From Halocatena marina (GTDB taxonomy: Archaea > Halobacteriota > Halobacteria > Halobacteriales > Haloarculaceae): a DNA stretch of 64,000 bases. How positions within the stretch are numbered: position 1 is the stretch's first letter; each line of letters opens with the position of its first letter. Made by a program: the position numbers and the translations under genes. Under the pieces are notes generated by a model that was not told where the DNA came from, ran no database searches, and saw only the letters and a list, made by a program, of their open reading frames with translations. Shown here one piece after another: positions 10,928 to 19,537 of this stretch. The stretch spans positions 3,038,001-3,102,000 of the forward strand of contig NZ_CP109785.1 of the NCBI RefSeq assembly GCF_025913575.1, given 5' to 3'.

Positions 10928-11677
10928 ATGGATCGTGCGGTGCTGCGAGACGACATGGTTGACAGCCTCGAACACGAAGCCAAGGGCTGGATCAATACCG
11001 AATCCGTTAGTCTCGCCATGCGGTCAGTTCCGCGTCACGAATTTGTCCCCGACGAACAGCGCGCGTACGCCGATTGCTCATTCGAACAGTTCGGAACGCG
11101 TGTGCTCGCGCCGAGCACCGCTGCACGGCTCGTCGAAGCACTCGATCCGACACCCGATGATTCCGTTCTCATCGTCGGCGTTGGCGTCGGATACACTGCC
11201 GCAGTTGTCGCCGAGATCGTCGGTGATCAGAACGTACAGGCGATCGATATTACCCGGCGGTTGGTCTGGGAAGCCCGAAACAACCTCGCAAGAGCAGGCT
11301 ACAACGGTGTGCTCGTCGACCGTCACGACGGAAGCGATGGGTTACCGGCGTATGCTCCCTACGACCGAATTCTACTCGAAGCTGCGGCCATCGAACCACC
11401 GCAAACGCTTCTTCGACAGCTCGATGCCAGTGGACACCTCGTTATGCCACTCGGTGCGAGTACGCAGCGACTTGTGAGTGTTTCAAAAGACGGTACCACA
11501 GTCGATGAATTCGGCCGCGTCGCGTTTTCACCGATGCTCGTCGACGGCGAACAGGTCGATACGGTTGAGCGAAATCGAACGGTGCGCGAAGACCGTGAGT
11601 TCGCTGCGCGAGAGAGCGAGGGGCGACACGGCTGGGAACAACACTGGATCGACTGGACACACGGTCAGAAGCACTAA
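10928..11677 (+). CDS. pcm: protein-L-isoaspartate O-methyltransferase family protein
   Basis: This 249-residue class I methyltransferase carries the SAM motif VLIVGVGVGYTAAVVAEI, the upstream recognition segment MRSVPRHEFVPDEQRAYAD with the expected R/H/E-F-V-P pattern, and LRQLDASGHLVMPLG. Such enzymes methylate isoaspartyl residues in damaged proteins. The invariant A-Y-D segment before the core reads YADCSFEQFG rather than the usual Y-D-PLPIG, so the active-site loop is divergent and a different target is possible. The open frame converges on the SRP RNA gene. Confidence 0.8.
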   Translation: MDRAVLRDDMVDSLEHEAKGWINTESVSLAMRSVPRHEFVPDEQRAYADCSFEQFGTRVLAPSTAARLVEALDPTPDDSVLIVGVGVGYTAAVVAEIVGDQNVQAIDITRRLVWEARNNLARAGYNGVLVDRHDGSDGLPAYAPYDRILLEAAAIEPPQTLLRQLDASGHLVMPLGASTQRLVSVSKDGTTVDEFGRVAFSPMLVDGEQVDTVERNRTVREDREFAARESEGRHGWEQHWIDWTHGQKH

Positions 11678-11710
11678 TCGGTACTGATCGGTAATTGTAT
11701 TGAATGAGAA

Positions 11711-12019
11711 GACGGACAACGGGATTGCCCGGCGTTCCGACACGGGGAATGCTGCGCACCTTCTCCACCCCGCGACCCTTCGAGCGGCAGGTGTCCATGG
11801 TTCCGCTGCTCGCTTCCGCGCCTGGCGGGATAACCATGATCAACCACGCTCGAACGCCCCTGCAGGCGTTCGGTCGTGGACCGCTGCCCCCGACGGACGA
11901 GGCTTCTAAGTTGGCTTGCAGGGCCCGTGCCGGTCGGACCGGACGCACCCGGGTTCGGTCCCCGCTGAAGACCATAGTGCGGGTTCAGAGCAGGGCCTAA
12001 CTGCCCGACCTAGTCCATC
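11711..12019 (-). ncRNA. ffs: signal recognition particle 7S RNA
   Basis: On the minus strand the sequence contains the SRP helix 8 element CCGCCAGGCGCGGAAGCGAG followed by CAGCGG (11803-11828). That is the GGAA-type loop and asymmetric bulge bound by SRP54. It also has an archaeal 5' Alu-like start, TAGGTCGGGCAGTTAGGCCC. The ends are set by helix 1: GATGGAC at 12019-12013 pairs with GTCCGTC at 11717-11711. This gives 309 nt, the usual archaeal size. A TATA-like element lies 21-26 bp upstream. Its partner protein gene srp19 is at 59751. Confidence 0.92.
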
Positions 12020-12334
12020 GTCTTGGTAGCCGGTATCGGCATAAACCCCTTTCGGTATCGTGGTTTGTATGACGATGACGCGGAACAAAATTCCCCATCC
12101 ATCACTGCGTAGACGGTAAAACAACGGTTAACGCTCTCGGTGGACGTATACAGTCCGAGTACTGTCCATTTGTGTTCAACCAAGATCCGCATCGGAATTC
12201 ACTCCGTGAACGAGCTGGCTCACGTGCGATGGGATCGAAGCGGAGACGGGGGAAATGTATCAAAGAGATTTACAAACTTCAGTACTGCACATGCGAGGAA
12301 AAGAGAATCCTCATTCGAGACTGCAGATGGACTA
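12020..12334. other. intergenic region between nuoI and SRP RNA; no nuoJ remnant seen
   Basis: About 315 bp separate the nuoI stop from the SRP RNA. In other haloarchaea nuoJ would be expected here. I looked at both strands and found only short frames with no membrane-protein character. It holds the SRP RNA promoter and otherwise nothing I can support. Confidence 0.65.
12040..12045 (-). promoter_or_regulatory. TATA-like element of the SRP RNA promoter
   Basis: On the minus strand TTTATG sits 21-26 bp before the inferred 5' end of the 7S RNA (12019), the usual distance for an archaeal TATA box. The flanks are G/C-rich, so the AT step stands out. Confidence 0.55.
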
Positions 12335-12796
12335 CTACTGATAGTCGACTTCACCTTCTCCTTCGCCGACCCACGCGCCGCGGTCCGGTTCGCGCGAGGC
12401 GAGCGGGTCAATGTCCTTGTACCACGGGACGTTTTTCAGCTGCTCTTTGTTGTACGCGAACTCGTCTTTCGTGTCTGCAGTGAACTCGAAGTTCTGTGTG
12501 AGCAAGATGGCGTCAACGGGACAGACTTCCTCACAGAGGCGACAGTAGATACACTGGCCGATGTGGAGGTTGTACTGTTCGCCGTTTCGCTGTTCGTCCA
12601 TGACGATCTGTATCGTGTCATTCGGGCAGACGTTTTCGCACTGTCGACACCAGATGCAGCGCTCTTGGCTGAACTTGTGAACACCACGGAACCGGGGGCT
12701 GACCTCCGGTGGGTCATCTGGATACTCGACGGTGAACGTCGAGCCATCGAGTGCGTGTTTCATCGTCGTCGCCATACCCTTGAGAATTCCAATCAT
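12335..12796 (-). CDS. nuoI: NADH-quinone oxidoreductase-type complex subunit I (8Fe-8S ferredoxin subunit)
   Basis: This 153-residue electron-transfer subunit has two 4Fe-4S motifs, CIWCRQCENVCP and CIYCRLCEEVCP, spaced as in NuoI. It would carry electrons from the input side toward NuoB. The ATG at 12796 (MIGILKGMA) gives the usual haloarchaeal start; a longer frame adds 12 residues. It is the last gene of the nuoA-B-CD-H-I run. In haloarchaea the complex lacks NuoEFG and probably uses another donor than NADH. Confidence 0.95.
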   Translation of the reverse strand: MIGILKGMATTMKHALDGSTFTVEYPDDPPEVSPRFRGVHKFSQERCIWCRQCENVCPNDTIQIVMDEQRNGEQYNLHIGQCIYCRLCEEVCPVDAILLTQNFEFTADTKDEFAYNKEQLKNVPWYKDIDPLASREPDRGAWVGEGEGEVDYQ

Positions 12797-12840
12797 TGTG
12801 TGTTTGTAATTGTGAGAGTGGTTTGAGTCCACCGCTAGGG

Positions 12841-13884
12841 TTAGACGATCACCCCAACGATAACGGCGGTGAGGATGAGGTTAGCGAAGCTCAGCACGAG
12901 CATTCCCTTCCATCCGATTTCGATGAGCTGATCGATACGCACGCGGGGCAGTGCCGAGCGCGCCCACTGTGTGAACAGGAAGAACGCCCAGATCTTGATC
13001 GTGAACCAGACGAATCCCGGCAGCACCGGCCCGGCCGGTCCACCGAGGAAGACGGTTGCGAGGATAGCCCCGCCGAGGAAGATGTGGATGAACTCACCGA
13101 GATACATCAGCACGAAGTAAACACTCGAATACTCCGTCTGGTAGCCAGCGACAATTTCTGTGGGTGCCTCGGGAACGTCGAACGGGTTACGTCCGACCTC
13201 TGCCATGTTCGCCGCGACGAACAGCACAAATGCGAACGGGTTGACGAACGCGTACCACGATGGGATTGTGACTCCCGCGAGCGTGAACAGTGGTTCGGCC
13301 TGTGCACCGACGATCTGGCTCGTCTGTAGTGAGCCAGTGAAAATGACGACCGATGCGGCCGTGATGACAAGTGGAATCTCGTAGGCAAGGTTCTGTGCGA
13401 CCGCTCGCAGCCCACCGAGGAACGAGTACTTGTTGTTCGACGCGTAGCCTGCCATCACCAACGCAATACTAGCAATCGATGCGACGGCAAACAGGTAGGC
13501 AAGACCAACCTCAGGGTCAGCGAGCTGAATCCCGTTGCCCATCGGGATTACGGCAAAACCCATCAGCGCCGACGCGACTAGCACGAGCGGTGCGAGGTCG
13601 AACGCCGGTCGATCAACATCATCGGGGATGATGAGTTCTTTCGAAAGCATCCGGACAGCGTCTGCGACGATGATGAGCAGGCCGAACGGGCCAACGCGGT
13701 TGACCGCGATTCGATCGGTGAACGCGGCCGTTATCTTTCGTTTTGCCCACGGTCCCGCGATAGCGGTGTTGAGCAGGATGAATGTCCCGATGAACGCTGC
13801 ACCGAGAAACGAGATGAGTAAATCCTGAAGCGGTCCGAGTTCGCCGAGACCGAGCGCGCCACCAATGATGTCCGTGAGGCTCAT
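12841..13884 (-). CDS. nuoH: complex I subunit H (membrane, quinone-site subunit)
   Basis: This 347-residue polytopic protein has about eight hydrophobic helices. Signature stretches are [21 protein letters not shown] near the N-terminus (the quinone-chamber loop), [14 protein letters not shown], and [22 protein letters not shown], which is the second conserved NuoH signature. The start ATG overlaps the nuoCD stop (ATGA-type overlap at 13881-13884). It forms the heel of the membrane arm that contacts NuoB and NuoCD. Confidence 0.95.
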   Translation of the reverse strand: MSLTDIIGGALGLGELGPLQDLLISFLGAAFIGTFILLNTAIAGPWAKRKITAAFTDRIAVNRVGPFGLLIIVADAVRMLSKELIIPDDVDRPAFDLAPLVLVASALMGFAVIPMGNGIQLADPEVGLAYLFAVASIASIALVMAGYASNNKYSFLGGLRAVAQNLAYEIPLVITAASVVIFTGSLQTSQIVGAQAEPLFTLAGVTIPSWYAFVNPFAFVLFVAANMAEVGRNPFDVPEAPTEIVAGYQTEYSSVYFVLMYLGEFIHIFLGGAILATVFLGGPAGPVLPGFVWFTIKIWAFFLFTQWARSALPRVRIDQLIEIGWKGMLVLSFANLILTAVIVGVIV

Positions 13885-15554
13885 CGATCCACCTCACCGA
13901 GCACGATATCGAGACTCCCGAGTGCTGCGACGAGATCGGGGATGTACTCCCCTTCGGACATCTCTGGGAGTGCCTGCAGGTTCGAGAAGCACGGACTGCG
14001 GATCTTAAAGCGTGCGGGTGTGTCGGTGCCGTCGGCGCGGATGTAGATTCCCAGTTCGCCCTTGGCTGCCTCGACTGCCCGGTAGATCTCCTGGTCGGCG
14101 TCCGGTTTGAGTGTCCGAGGAACGTTGCTCTGGATCTCTCGATTGTCCTCGGGCCAATCCTCGAGCAGATCGATGCACTGTTCGATGATCTTTGCGCTTT
14201 CTTCGACTTCGCGCAGGCGCACCAGCACGCGTGCGTAGTTGTCACCGCCGTCTTCGGTGATGACGTCCCAATCGAGTTGGTCGTAGTAGCCGTAGGGATC
14301 GTCTCGTCGGAGATCGTAGTCGATTCCAGATCCACGCGCGACCGGACCCGTACAGCCGTAGTCCTTTGCGACCTCAGGTTCGAGGACGCCCGTGTCGAGA
14401 CAGCGCAGCTGGAAGATCTCGTTTCCAGTGATGAGATCGTGGTATTCCTCAAGCTTTGATGGCAGCCCGTCGAGGAAGTCCCGCGTCTTTTCGAAGAACT
14501 CGTCTCGGGGTTCGGGGAGGTCCCATGCAACGCCGCCGAGACGGAGATAATTGAACATCAGCCGTTGGCCGGTGAGGTCTTCGAGAATGTTCTGGGCAAT
14601 CTCCCGGTCACGAACCGCGTACTGGAAAATAACCGTAAAGTCACCGTAGATATCGAGCGCGAACGTTCCGACCGCGAGCATGTGCGAGGCGATGCGACAC
14701 AGCTCCGCGCTCATTGTGCGGATGACTTGTGCGTACGACGGAACCTCGATGTCAGCGAGGTCCTCAGCAACCCGAGCGTACGCCCATTCGTTCAGGATAC
14801 CAGCCGAGATGTAGTCCCACCGGTCTGGGTAGGGCATGATCTGATGGCGGTAGGTCCCCTGCTGGCACATCTGCTCTTCACAGCGGTGCAGGTAGCCGAT
14901 ATCTGATTCGACGTCGGCGACCTGCTCGCCATTGAGCGTCGTCTTGAGGTGGAGCACACCGTGAGTCGCTGGGTGGTGTGGTCCGATGTTGACGAACATC
15001 GTGTCGGCCCCGGTGGCGTGATCTTCCTGAAGCGGATTCACGTGCTCGCGCAGTGTGACGACCTGCGGTTGCTCTTGATCGTAGTTCAGATCGAGCGGAT
15101 GACCCTGCCACGTCTCGGGCAGAAGAATCCGTCGAAGATCGGGGTGTTCGTCGTACTCGATTCCGACGAGGTCGTAGGCTTCGCGCTCGTGCCAGTCGGC
15201 CGTCCGAAATACCGCTTCACCGCTCTGGCTCGTCGGGTTGTTCACGCTCGTCGGAACGACAACACCCACCTCCTGTGTCGGATCGTCGTACTTTTTCAGG
15301 TGGTAGATGCTCTCGTATCGGTCTTCGTACTGCTGTGCTGTCACGCACGAACAGTGATCGAAGCCAGCGTCCTGTTTCAGTGCCGAAAGGGCATCGACGA
15401 CTCGCTCTGGACGAACGACGAACGCCTCGGCGTTGCGGTGGGTCTCGCGGCCGATGACCGCATCACCCAATAAGGCCTCCAGAACGTCGTAGTCGAGACC
15501 GCTCTCGGTCACGCCAACGTCAGTACTTGCGTCAGAGGGTACTTCCAGACTCAT
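13881..15554 (-). CDS. nuoCD: fused complex I subunits C and D
   Basis: This 557-residue fusion has a NuoC-like domain in residues ~20-165 (with [20 protein letters not shown], the 30-kDa subunit signature) joined to a NuoD 49-kDa domain from ~185. The D part starts [14 protein letters not shown], contains the quinone-site His/Tyr region and the remains of the [NiFe] hydrogenase large-subunit fold. C-D fusion is normal for haloarchaea. It overlaps nuoB by 4 bp and nuoH by 4 bp. Confidence 0.95.
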   Translation of the reverse strand: MSLEVPSDASTDVGVTESGLDYDVLEALLGDAVIGRETHRNAEAFVVRPERVVDALSALKQDAGFDHCSCVTAQQYEDRYESIYHLKKYDDPTQEVGVVVPTSVNNPTSQSGEAVFRTADWHEREAYDLVGIEYDEHPDLRRILLPETWQGHPLDLNYDQEQPQVVTLREHVNPLQEDHATGADTMFVNIGPHHPATHGVLHLKTTLNGEQVADVESDIGYLHRCEEQMCQQGTYRHQIMPYPDRWDYISAGILNEWAYARVAEDLADIEVPSYAQVIRTMSAELCRIASHMLAVGTFALDIYGDFTVIFQYAVRDREIAQNILEDLTGQRLMFNYLRLGGVAWDLPEPRDEFFEKTRDFLDGLPSKLEEYHDLITGNEIFQLRCLDTGVLEPEVAKDYGCTGPVARGSGIDYDLRRDDPYGYYDQLDWDVITEDGGDNYARVLVRLREVEESAKIIEQCIDLLEDWPEDNREIQSNVPRTLKPDADQEIYRAVEAAKGELGIYIRADGTDTPARFKIRSPCFSNLQALPEMSEGEYIPDLVAALGSLDIVLGEVDR

Positions 15555-16240
15555 GGCGACTCAGCCCAGTTATACCGCATTACGAGATCGTCTTCGTCGA
15601 TCTGATCTGCGAGATGCTGTACGAGTTCGTCCTGTTCGAGATCGCCGAACTGTTCGAGTTCGTATGGCTTGACAGTCACTGGAGAACTCTCGCCGTTGGC
15701 GATCCGCTCCTGAAGCTTTGCGACACCGTAAATGAGTGCCTCGGGTCGGGGAGGACAGCCCGGAACGTGAATATCGCATGGAATGACCTCCTCTGCTCCC
15801 TTGATGACGTTGTACCCCTCTTGGAAGGGGCCGCCAGAGCATGTGCACGAGCCCATGCTGACGACGAACTTCGGCTCGGGCATCTGGTCGTAGACTCGCT
15901 TCATCCGGGGGGCAAACTTCGAGACAATCGTCCCCGGAACGATAATAACGTCCGCCTGACGCGGCGAAGCGCGGGGGACGCCCGACCCGAATCGATCGAG
16001 GTCGTGTTTGACAGCGTACGTATGCATCATCTCGATGCTACAGCAGGCAATTCCGAACTGTAGCATGAACATCGAGGAGCCCCGGACCCAGTTCATGAAC
16101 TTGTCAAATTTAGTCAAGATAAACGGAGAGGATCCGAACGCCTCGCGGAGCTTCGAATTAAATCGATCATCGACACCCTCGCCCATGCGGGCCTCCTGTT
16201 TGGTCTGTGCGCCTGTCGTGTCCTGGTTGTGGCTACTCAT
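15551..16240 (-). CDS. nuoB: complex I subunit B (N2 cluster subunit)
   Basis: This 229-residue protein carries the N2 4Fe-4S ligands: the tandem cysteines in [12 protein letters not shown], then [10 protein letters not shown] and [14 protein letters not shown]. The [26 protein letters not shown] segment is typical. A ~60-residue acidic N-terminal extension precedes the core. It hands electrons to quinone at the junction with NuoCD and NuoH. Confidence 0.95.
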   Translation of the reverse strand: MSSHNQDTTGAQTKQEARMGEGVDDRFNSKLREAFGSSPFILTKFDKFMNWVRGSSMFMLQFGIACCSIEMMHTYAVKHDLDRFGSGVPRASPRQADVIIVPGTIVSKFAPRMKRVYDQMPEPKFVVSMGSCTCSGGPFQEGYNVIKGAEEVIPCDIHVPGCPPRPEALIYGVAKLQERIANGESSPVTVKPYELEQFGDLEQDELVQHLADQIDEDDLVMRYNWAESP

Positions 16241-16261
16241 GACAACTGATTCATGGTTGTG

Positions 16262-16678
16262 TTATGATTCTCTCGGTCGGGTCGATTCGCGCTGGGGAGC
16301 TCGTACCCAGCGAACCGCGCCGTTCCGCCACGCCCACGCGAGTCCAACGAGGAGGACACCGATGAACACCAGCATCGGTACTAATATTCGAGTGAGTCCG
16401 ACTTCGGGCCGAGAGACGGCATTTCGGTAGATAACCGTCCACGGGAAGATGAGAACCGTCTCGATGTCGAAGACGACGAACAACAGCGCAACCATGTAGT
16501 ATTGGATGTTAAACCGGATGCGCGTGGTCCCCGTCGGCACCTCGCCGCTCTCGTAGGTCGTGGTTTTTCCCTGCTCGGGCACGCGGGGGCGCAGGAGGCT
16601 CGAAATGGCCATCATGCTGAGCGGGATCGCAACCGCTACTACCGCCAGCGCGCCGATCGCTATCCATGGATTACTCAT
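16262..16678 (-). CDS. nuoA: complex I subunit A (membrane)
   Basis: This 138-residue protein has three hydrophobic helices (residues ~6-28, 64-84 and 98-120) and the signature YESGEVPTG followed by RFNIQYYMVALLFVVFDIE with its conserved acidic residue. The ATG at 16678 gives the family start; the open frame upstream runs into the intergenic region and purE. First gene of the operon, about 20 bp before nuoB. Confidence 0.94.
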   Translation of the reverse strand: MSNPWIAIGALAVVAVAIPLSMMAISSLLRPRVPEQGKTTTYESGEVPTGTTRIRFNIQYYMVALLFVVFDIETVLIFPWTVIYRNAVSRPEVGLTRILVPMLVFIGVLLVGLAWAWRNGAVRWVRAPQRESTRPRES

Positions 16679-16823
16679 CGTGCTTGTATCGTATCGCCGC
16701 TTAGAATGCCATCCATATAAGGATTCATTTCCACAGATCCGGCGGTTTTCGGTCTCGCTGGCGGTTTTTCGGTCATTCGATCGATTCGAGCACTGGAAGC
16801 GACAGTGCCTATATCGGTCCGCC

Positions 16824-17438
16824 TCAGCGCTGTTCTCGGAACGTCTCTGTTCCGGACGCGTGGAGGTCGCGCGAGACGCTTCCCACGTTGGCTTGGAGTC
16901 CGTCGTGGTATCGGAGAAGACGCTCTTCGAGCTCAGCGTGTTCGCGGGCCAACATTTGGATCGCAGACAGCGCGGCATTGAACGATTTGCCCGCATCGAC
17001 GGCGGTGATTGGGGCTCCAGTCGGCATTCCGATGACCGAGTCCACTGATTTTTCCTGAACTGGAACACCGATCACGGGCACTGGGAAGGCGAGCGAAGCG
17101 GTCATGTTCGGCAGATCGGCCGATTTTCCGCCCGCGCCGGCGATGATGACATCGAGCCCGCGGTCACTGGCCGTCTCGGCGTAGGTGTACATCAGCTCGG
17201 GGGTCCGGTGTGCGGAGACGACGTACGTTTCGAAGGTGAATCGGGATTCAGGAATCTCGTCGCCAGTCTCTTCTTCGAATCCGAGTTCGGTCAGGGCTTC
17301 GTAAGCCCCGTACATGGTGTCGAGATCCGAATCTGAGCCCATGATGATGCCGATATCAGGGGTCTCTTCAGCGGAGCGATCGCTGGTTGCTTTGGCTTCT
17401 AAGTCGTCGATGAGTGATTGGATTTCGCTCACAGTCAT
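16824..17438 (-). CDS. purE: N5-carboxyaminoimidazole ribonucleotide mutase
   Basis: This purine-biosynthesis enzyme of 204 residues interconverts N5-CAIR and CAIR. The phosphate/substrate loop GIIMGSDSDLDTM, the catalytic His in VVSAHRTPELM and the AGAGGKSADLPNMTAS loop are present. An N-terminal helix of about 25 residues and a C-terminal acidic extension are extra. It overlaps purK by 4 bp and together they act sequentially on AIR. Confidence 0.95.
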   Translation of the reverse strand: MTVSEIQSLIDDLEAKATSDRSAEETPDIGIIMGSDSDLDTMYGAYEALTELGFEEETGDEIPESRFTFETYVVSAHRTPELMYTYAETASDRGLDVIIAGAGGKSADLPNMTASLAFPVPVIGVPVQEKSVDSVIGMPTGAPITAVDAGKSFNAALSAIQMLAREHAELEERLLRYHDGLQANVGSVSRDLHASGTETFREQR

Positions 17439-18628
17439 GTGAAGGTCACCTCCTCACGGAGAGTACGCGTTCGCTGTAAGAGTGTGTTGACGCTGTCCAC
17501 AGCGCTGTCGGCCGCATCGCTAGTAACGGCTGTGACGTGTCCCATTTTTCGCAACGGTCGCGCTTCGTGCTTACCGTACCAGTGAAGGTTCGCTTTCGGT
17601 TCATCGAGGATCGATTCGACGCCGCTCAGTTCAGCCGCCTGAGGTTCGGCAACATCACCGAGGATGTTGCTCGTCACCGTTGGACACCGCCGTTCGGTCG
17701 AGCCGAGCGGCCATCCCATCACCGCTCTGACGTGCTGTTCGAACTGTGATGTAAACGCTCCCTCGATGGTCCAATGACCCGAATTGTGGGGCCGTGGGGC
17801 GATTTCGTTGACGAGGATTCGCCCGTCGACTTCGAACAGTTCGATCCCGTAGACGCCACGCCCATCGAGCAGAGAGAGGACATCGCTTGCCACGTCTGAA
17901 GCTTCCGCTTCGATGTGCGATCCGTCTCTGTCCGTTCCTCTCCCGACGCGGGCCGGAACAACCGTCTCCCGGAGAATTTCATCTTCGTGGATTGTCTCTG
18001 TAAGCGGAAACGCGTCGATCGCCGACGCTCCTTTCGCTCCGATAACGGAGAGTTCTCGGTCGAACGGGACGAACGCTTCGGCCATCGCTTTACCAGCGAT
18101 GGCTGCCATTGCATCCTCGGCAGCGTCGGGTCCATCGCAGGGTACGTTTCCTCGACCGTCGTAGCCGCCGCGGCGGGCTTTCAGCATGACCGGCCATCCC
18201 AACTCGTCGCCAGCAGCTCGGAGCTCGTCGGCATTCTCGACACCGATGAATTCGGGAACCGGAATTCCAGCCTCGGTCAAGGCCTCCTTCTGGACGAGCT
18301 TGTCCTGAATCATCCGGAGCGTTGCTGGCGACGGCTCGACGGGAACACCAGTCTCCTCCGAGACGGTCTCTAACAGATCTGGGTCGGCGAGCTCAATCTC
18401 GAACGTCAGTACGTCGGCGCGATCAGCGAGTTCACGCAGTCCAGCGGGATCGTCGAACGCACCGACGATCTGCTCTCTGACGACGGGGGCGGCCGGACAG
18501 TCGGGAGTCGGATCGAGAACAACGACCTCGACACCGAGTGGGGCGGCTGCCTCACCGAGCATCCGACCGAGCTGCCCACCACCAACGACGCCGAGTGTTG
18601 GACCCGGCGATGTGAGTGTCACGCTCAT
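17435..18628 (-). CDS. purK: N5-carboxyaminoimidazole ribonucleotide synthase
   Basis: This ATP-grasp enzyme of 397 residues carboxylates AIR with bicarbonate. The N-terminal Rossmann segment TLGVVGGGQLGRMLGEAA, the ATP-grasp lid (VMLKARRGGYDGRGN) and the metal-binding end (LVNEIAPRPHNSGHWTIEG) are intact. The ATG at 18628 is preferred over one 22 codons upstream because it fits the family start. Coupled to purE by overlapping stop and start. Confidence 0.95.
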   Translation of the reverse strand: MSVTLTSPGPTLGVVGGGQLGRMLGEAAAPLGVEVVVLDPTPDCPAAPVVREQIVGAFDDPAGLRELADRADVLTFEIELADPDLLETVSEETGVPVEPSPATLRMIQDKLVQKEALTEAGIPVPEFIGVENADELRAAGDELGWPVMLKARRGGYDGRGNVPCDGPDAAEDAMAAIAGKAMAEAFVPFDRELSVIGAKGASAIDAFPLTETIHEDEILRETVVPARVGRGTDRDGSHIEAEASDVASDVLSLLDGRGVYGIELFEVDGRILVNEIAPRPHNSGHWTIEGAFTSQFEQHVRAVMGWPLGSTERRCPTVTSNILGDVAEPQAAELSGVESILDEPKANLHWYGKHEARPLRKMGHVTAVTSDAADSAVDSVNTLLQRTRTLREEVTFT

Positions 18629-18699
18629 GTCCGAACCGTTCGTAATCCGGCGCATAACCGTTGTCGATACAGAAGTTTCGCGACTGGTATCCACGAGAA

Positions 18700-19395
18700 T
18701 CAGGTGTCTGTTATCTGTAACATCTCGTTCGCTCCCGTCTGGAACTCGAATGGAACACGCCTCCGTTCGACGGTGAACCCGTCCGATTGGAGCTCTTCGA
18801 TGATGGCATCGAGCTGTGAATAGACGCTCGTGTCAAGTTCTGTGAGCGGGAATATCCGTACCTCATCGGCCGCAACACGGGCCAGTTCACGGAGGGACGT
18901 GATATGAAATTCGTAGTCCAACCGATCACCGTACAGAAACAGAAAATGCGCAGAAAGCACTACCGAAAACGCATTCGACACGAACGGGAGTTCGGGAAGC
19001 GCCGCGGGGACATATCGATCGCTGTGTTTTGGATAATCATCGAGAAATGTCTCGTACGCCTGTCGCAGTAATTGGCAACGCTGCTCGACATCACCGTAGA
19101 AATCCCACTCGAACAGCTCTTTTTTCGCCGAGAGTTCAGAAACAGCGTGTTCGTAGTCTCTCTTGCACTGACGTTCGAGATCACTGACCGATTGTCCGTA
19201 GATCAGATCAGCGCCAGTGGCTGGAATTTCACGCTCATGAGCAGTCGCAACGAATGATGCAACCCCAGATGGACAGTCGAGGACGGACCGATCGGTGAGT
19301 GTGGCCGGCTCAAGATCGAACATATGCGCGTACTCCTCAAACGTGCGCCCGATACGTGCGAACTCCTCGACCTCGTACGTGTCTGTATCCGTCAT
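18700..19395 (-). CDS. SAM-methyltransferase-like protein, unknown substrate
   Basis: The 231-residue protein has the outline of a class I methyltransferase: VLDCPSGVASFVATA resembles motif I (D-x-P-x-G instead of G-x-G-x-G), a mid-protein YVPAALPELPFVSNAFSVVL resembles the post-motif, and LRELARVAADEVRIFPL resembles the late strand of the fold. It belongs to a haloarchaeal group often left as hypothetical. The degenerate glycine loop leaves open whether it still binds SAM. The start region carries an operator-like repeat (see 19408-19452). It converges with nothing; agl23 follows downstream on the same strand further right. Confidence 0.6.
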   Translation of the reverse strand: MTDTDTYEVEEFARIGRTFEEYAHMFDLEPATLTDRSVLDCPSGVASFVATAHEREIPATGADLIYGQSVSDLERQCKRDYEHAVSELSAKKELFEWDFYGDVEQRCQLLRQAYETFLDDYPKHSDRYVPAALPELPFVSNAFSVVLSAHFLFLYGDRLDYEFHITSLRELARVAADEVRIFPLTELDTSVYSQLDAIIEELQSDGFTVERRRVPFEFQTGANEMLQITDT

Positions 19396-19407
19396 TCGTA
19401 CAGACAA

Positions 19408-19452
19408 CAACACTCACTAATGAATAAATCTATTCACTAATGATCAGTGTTG
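19408..19452. promoter_or_regulatory. operator-like repeat cluster before the methyltransferase-like gene
   Basis: Three nested repeats occur 13-57 bp before the ATG at 19395. CAACACT (19408-19414) is an inverted repeat of AGTGTTG (19446-19452). TCACTAATGA occurs twice in direct orientation (about 19414-19423 and 19434-19443). TGAATA (19421-19426) and TATTCA (19431-19436) form a perfect palindrome arm pair. The spacing places them over the expected TATA/BRE, suggesting repressor binding; the regulator is unknown. Confidence 0.45.
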
Positions 19453-19537
19453 TACATTACACGAATGTCGACACAGACGTTTCGTGAGAGGTACGAACAC
19501 TGGAGGAGTGAGAAAAGTGTTATCCTGATTCAGTCAA

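Noticed and set aside
11704..12000. 98-codon plus-strand frame over the SRP RNA
   Set aside because: It is antisense to the 7S RNA, whose structure is clear; the protein would be highly basic.
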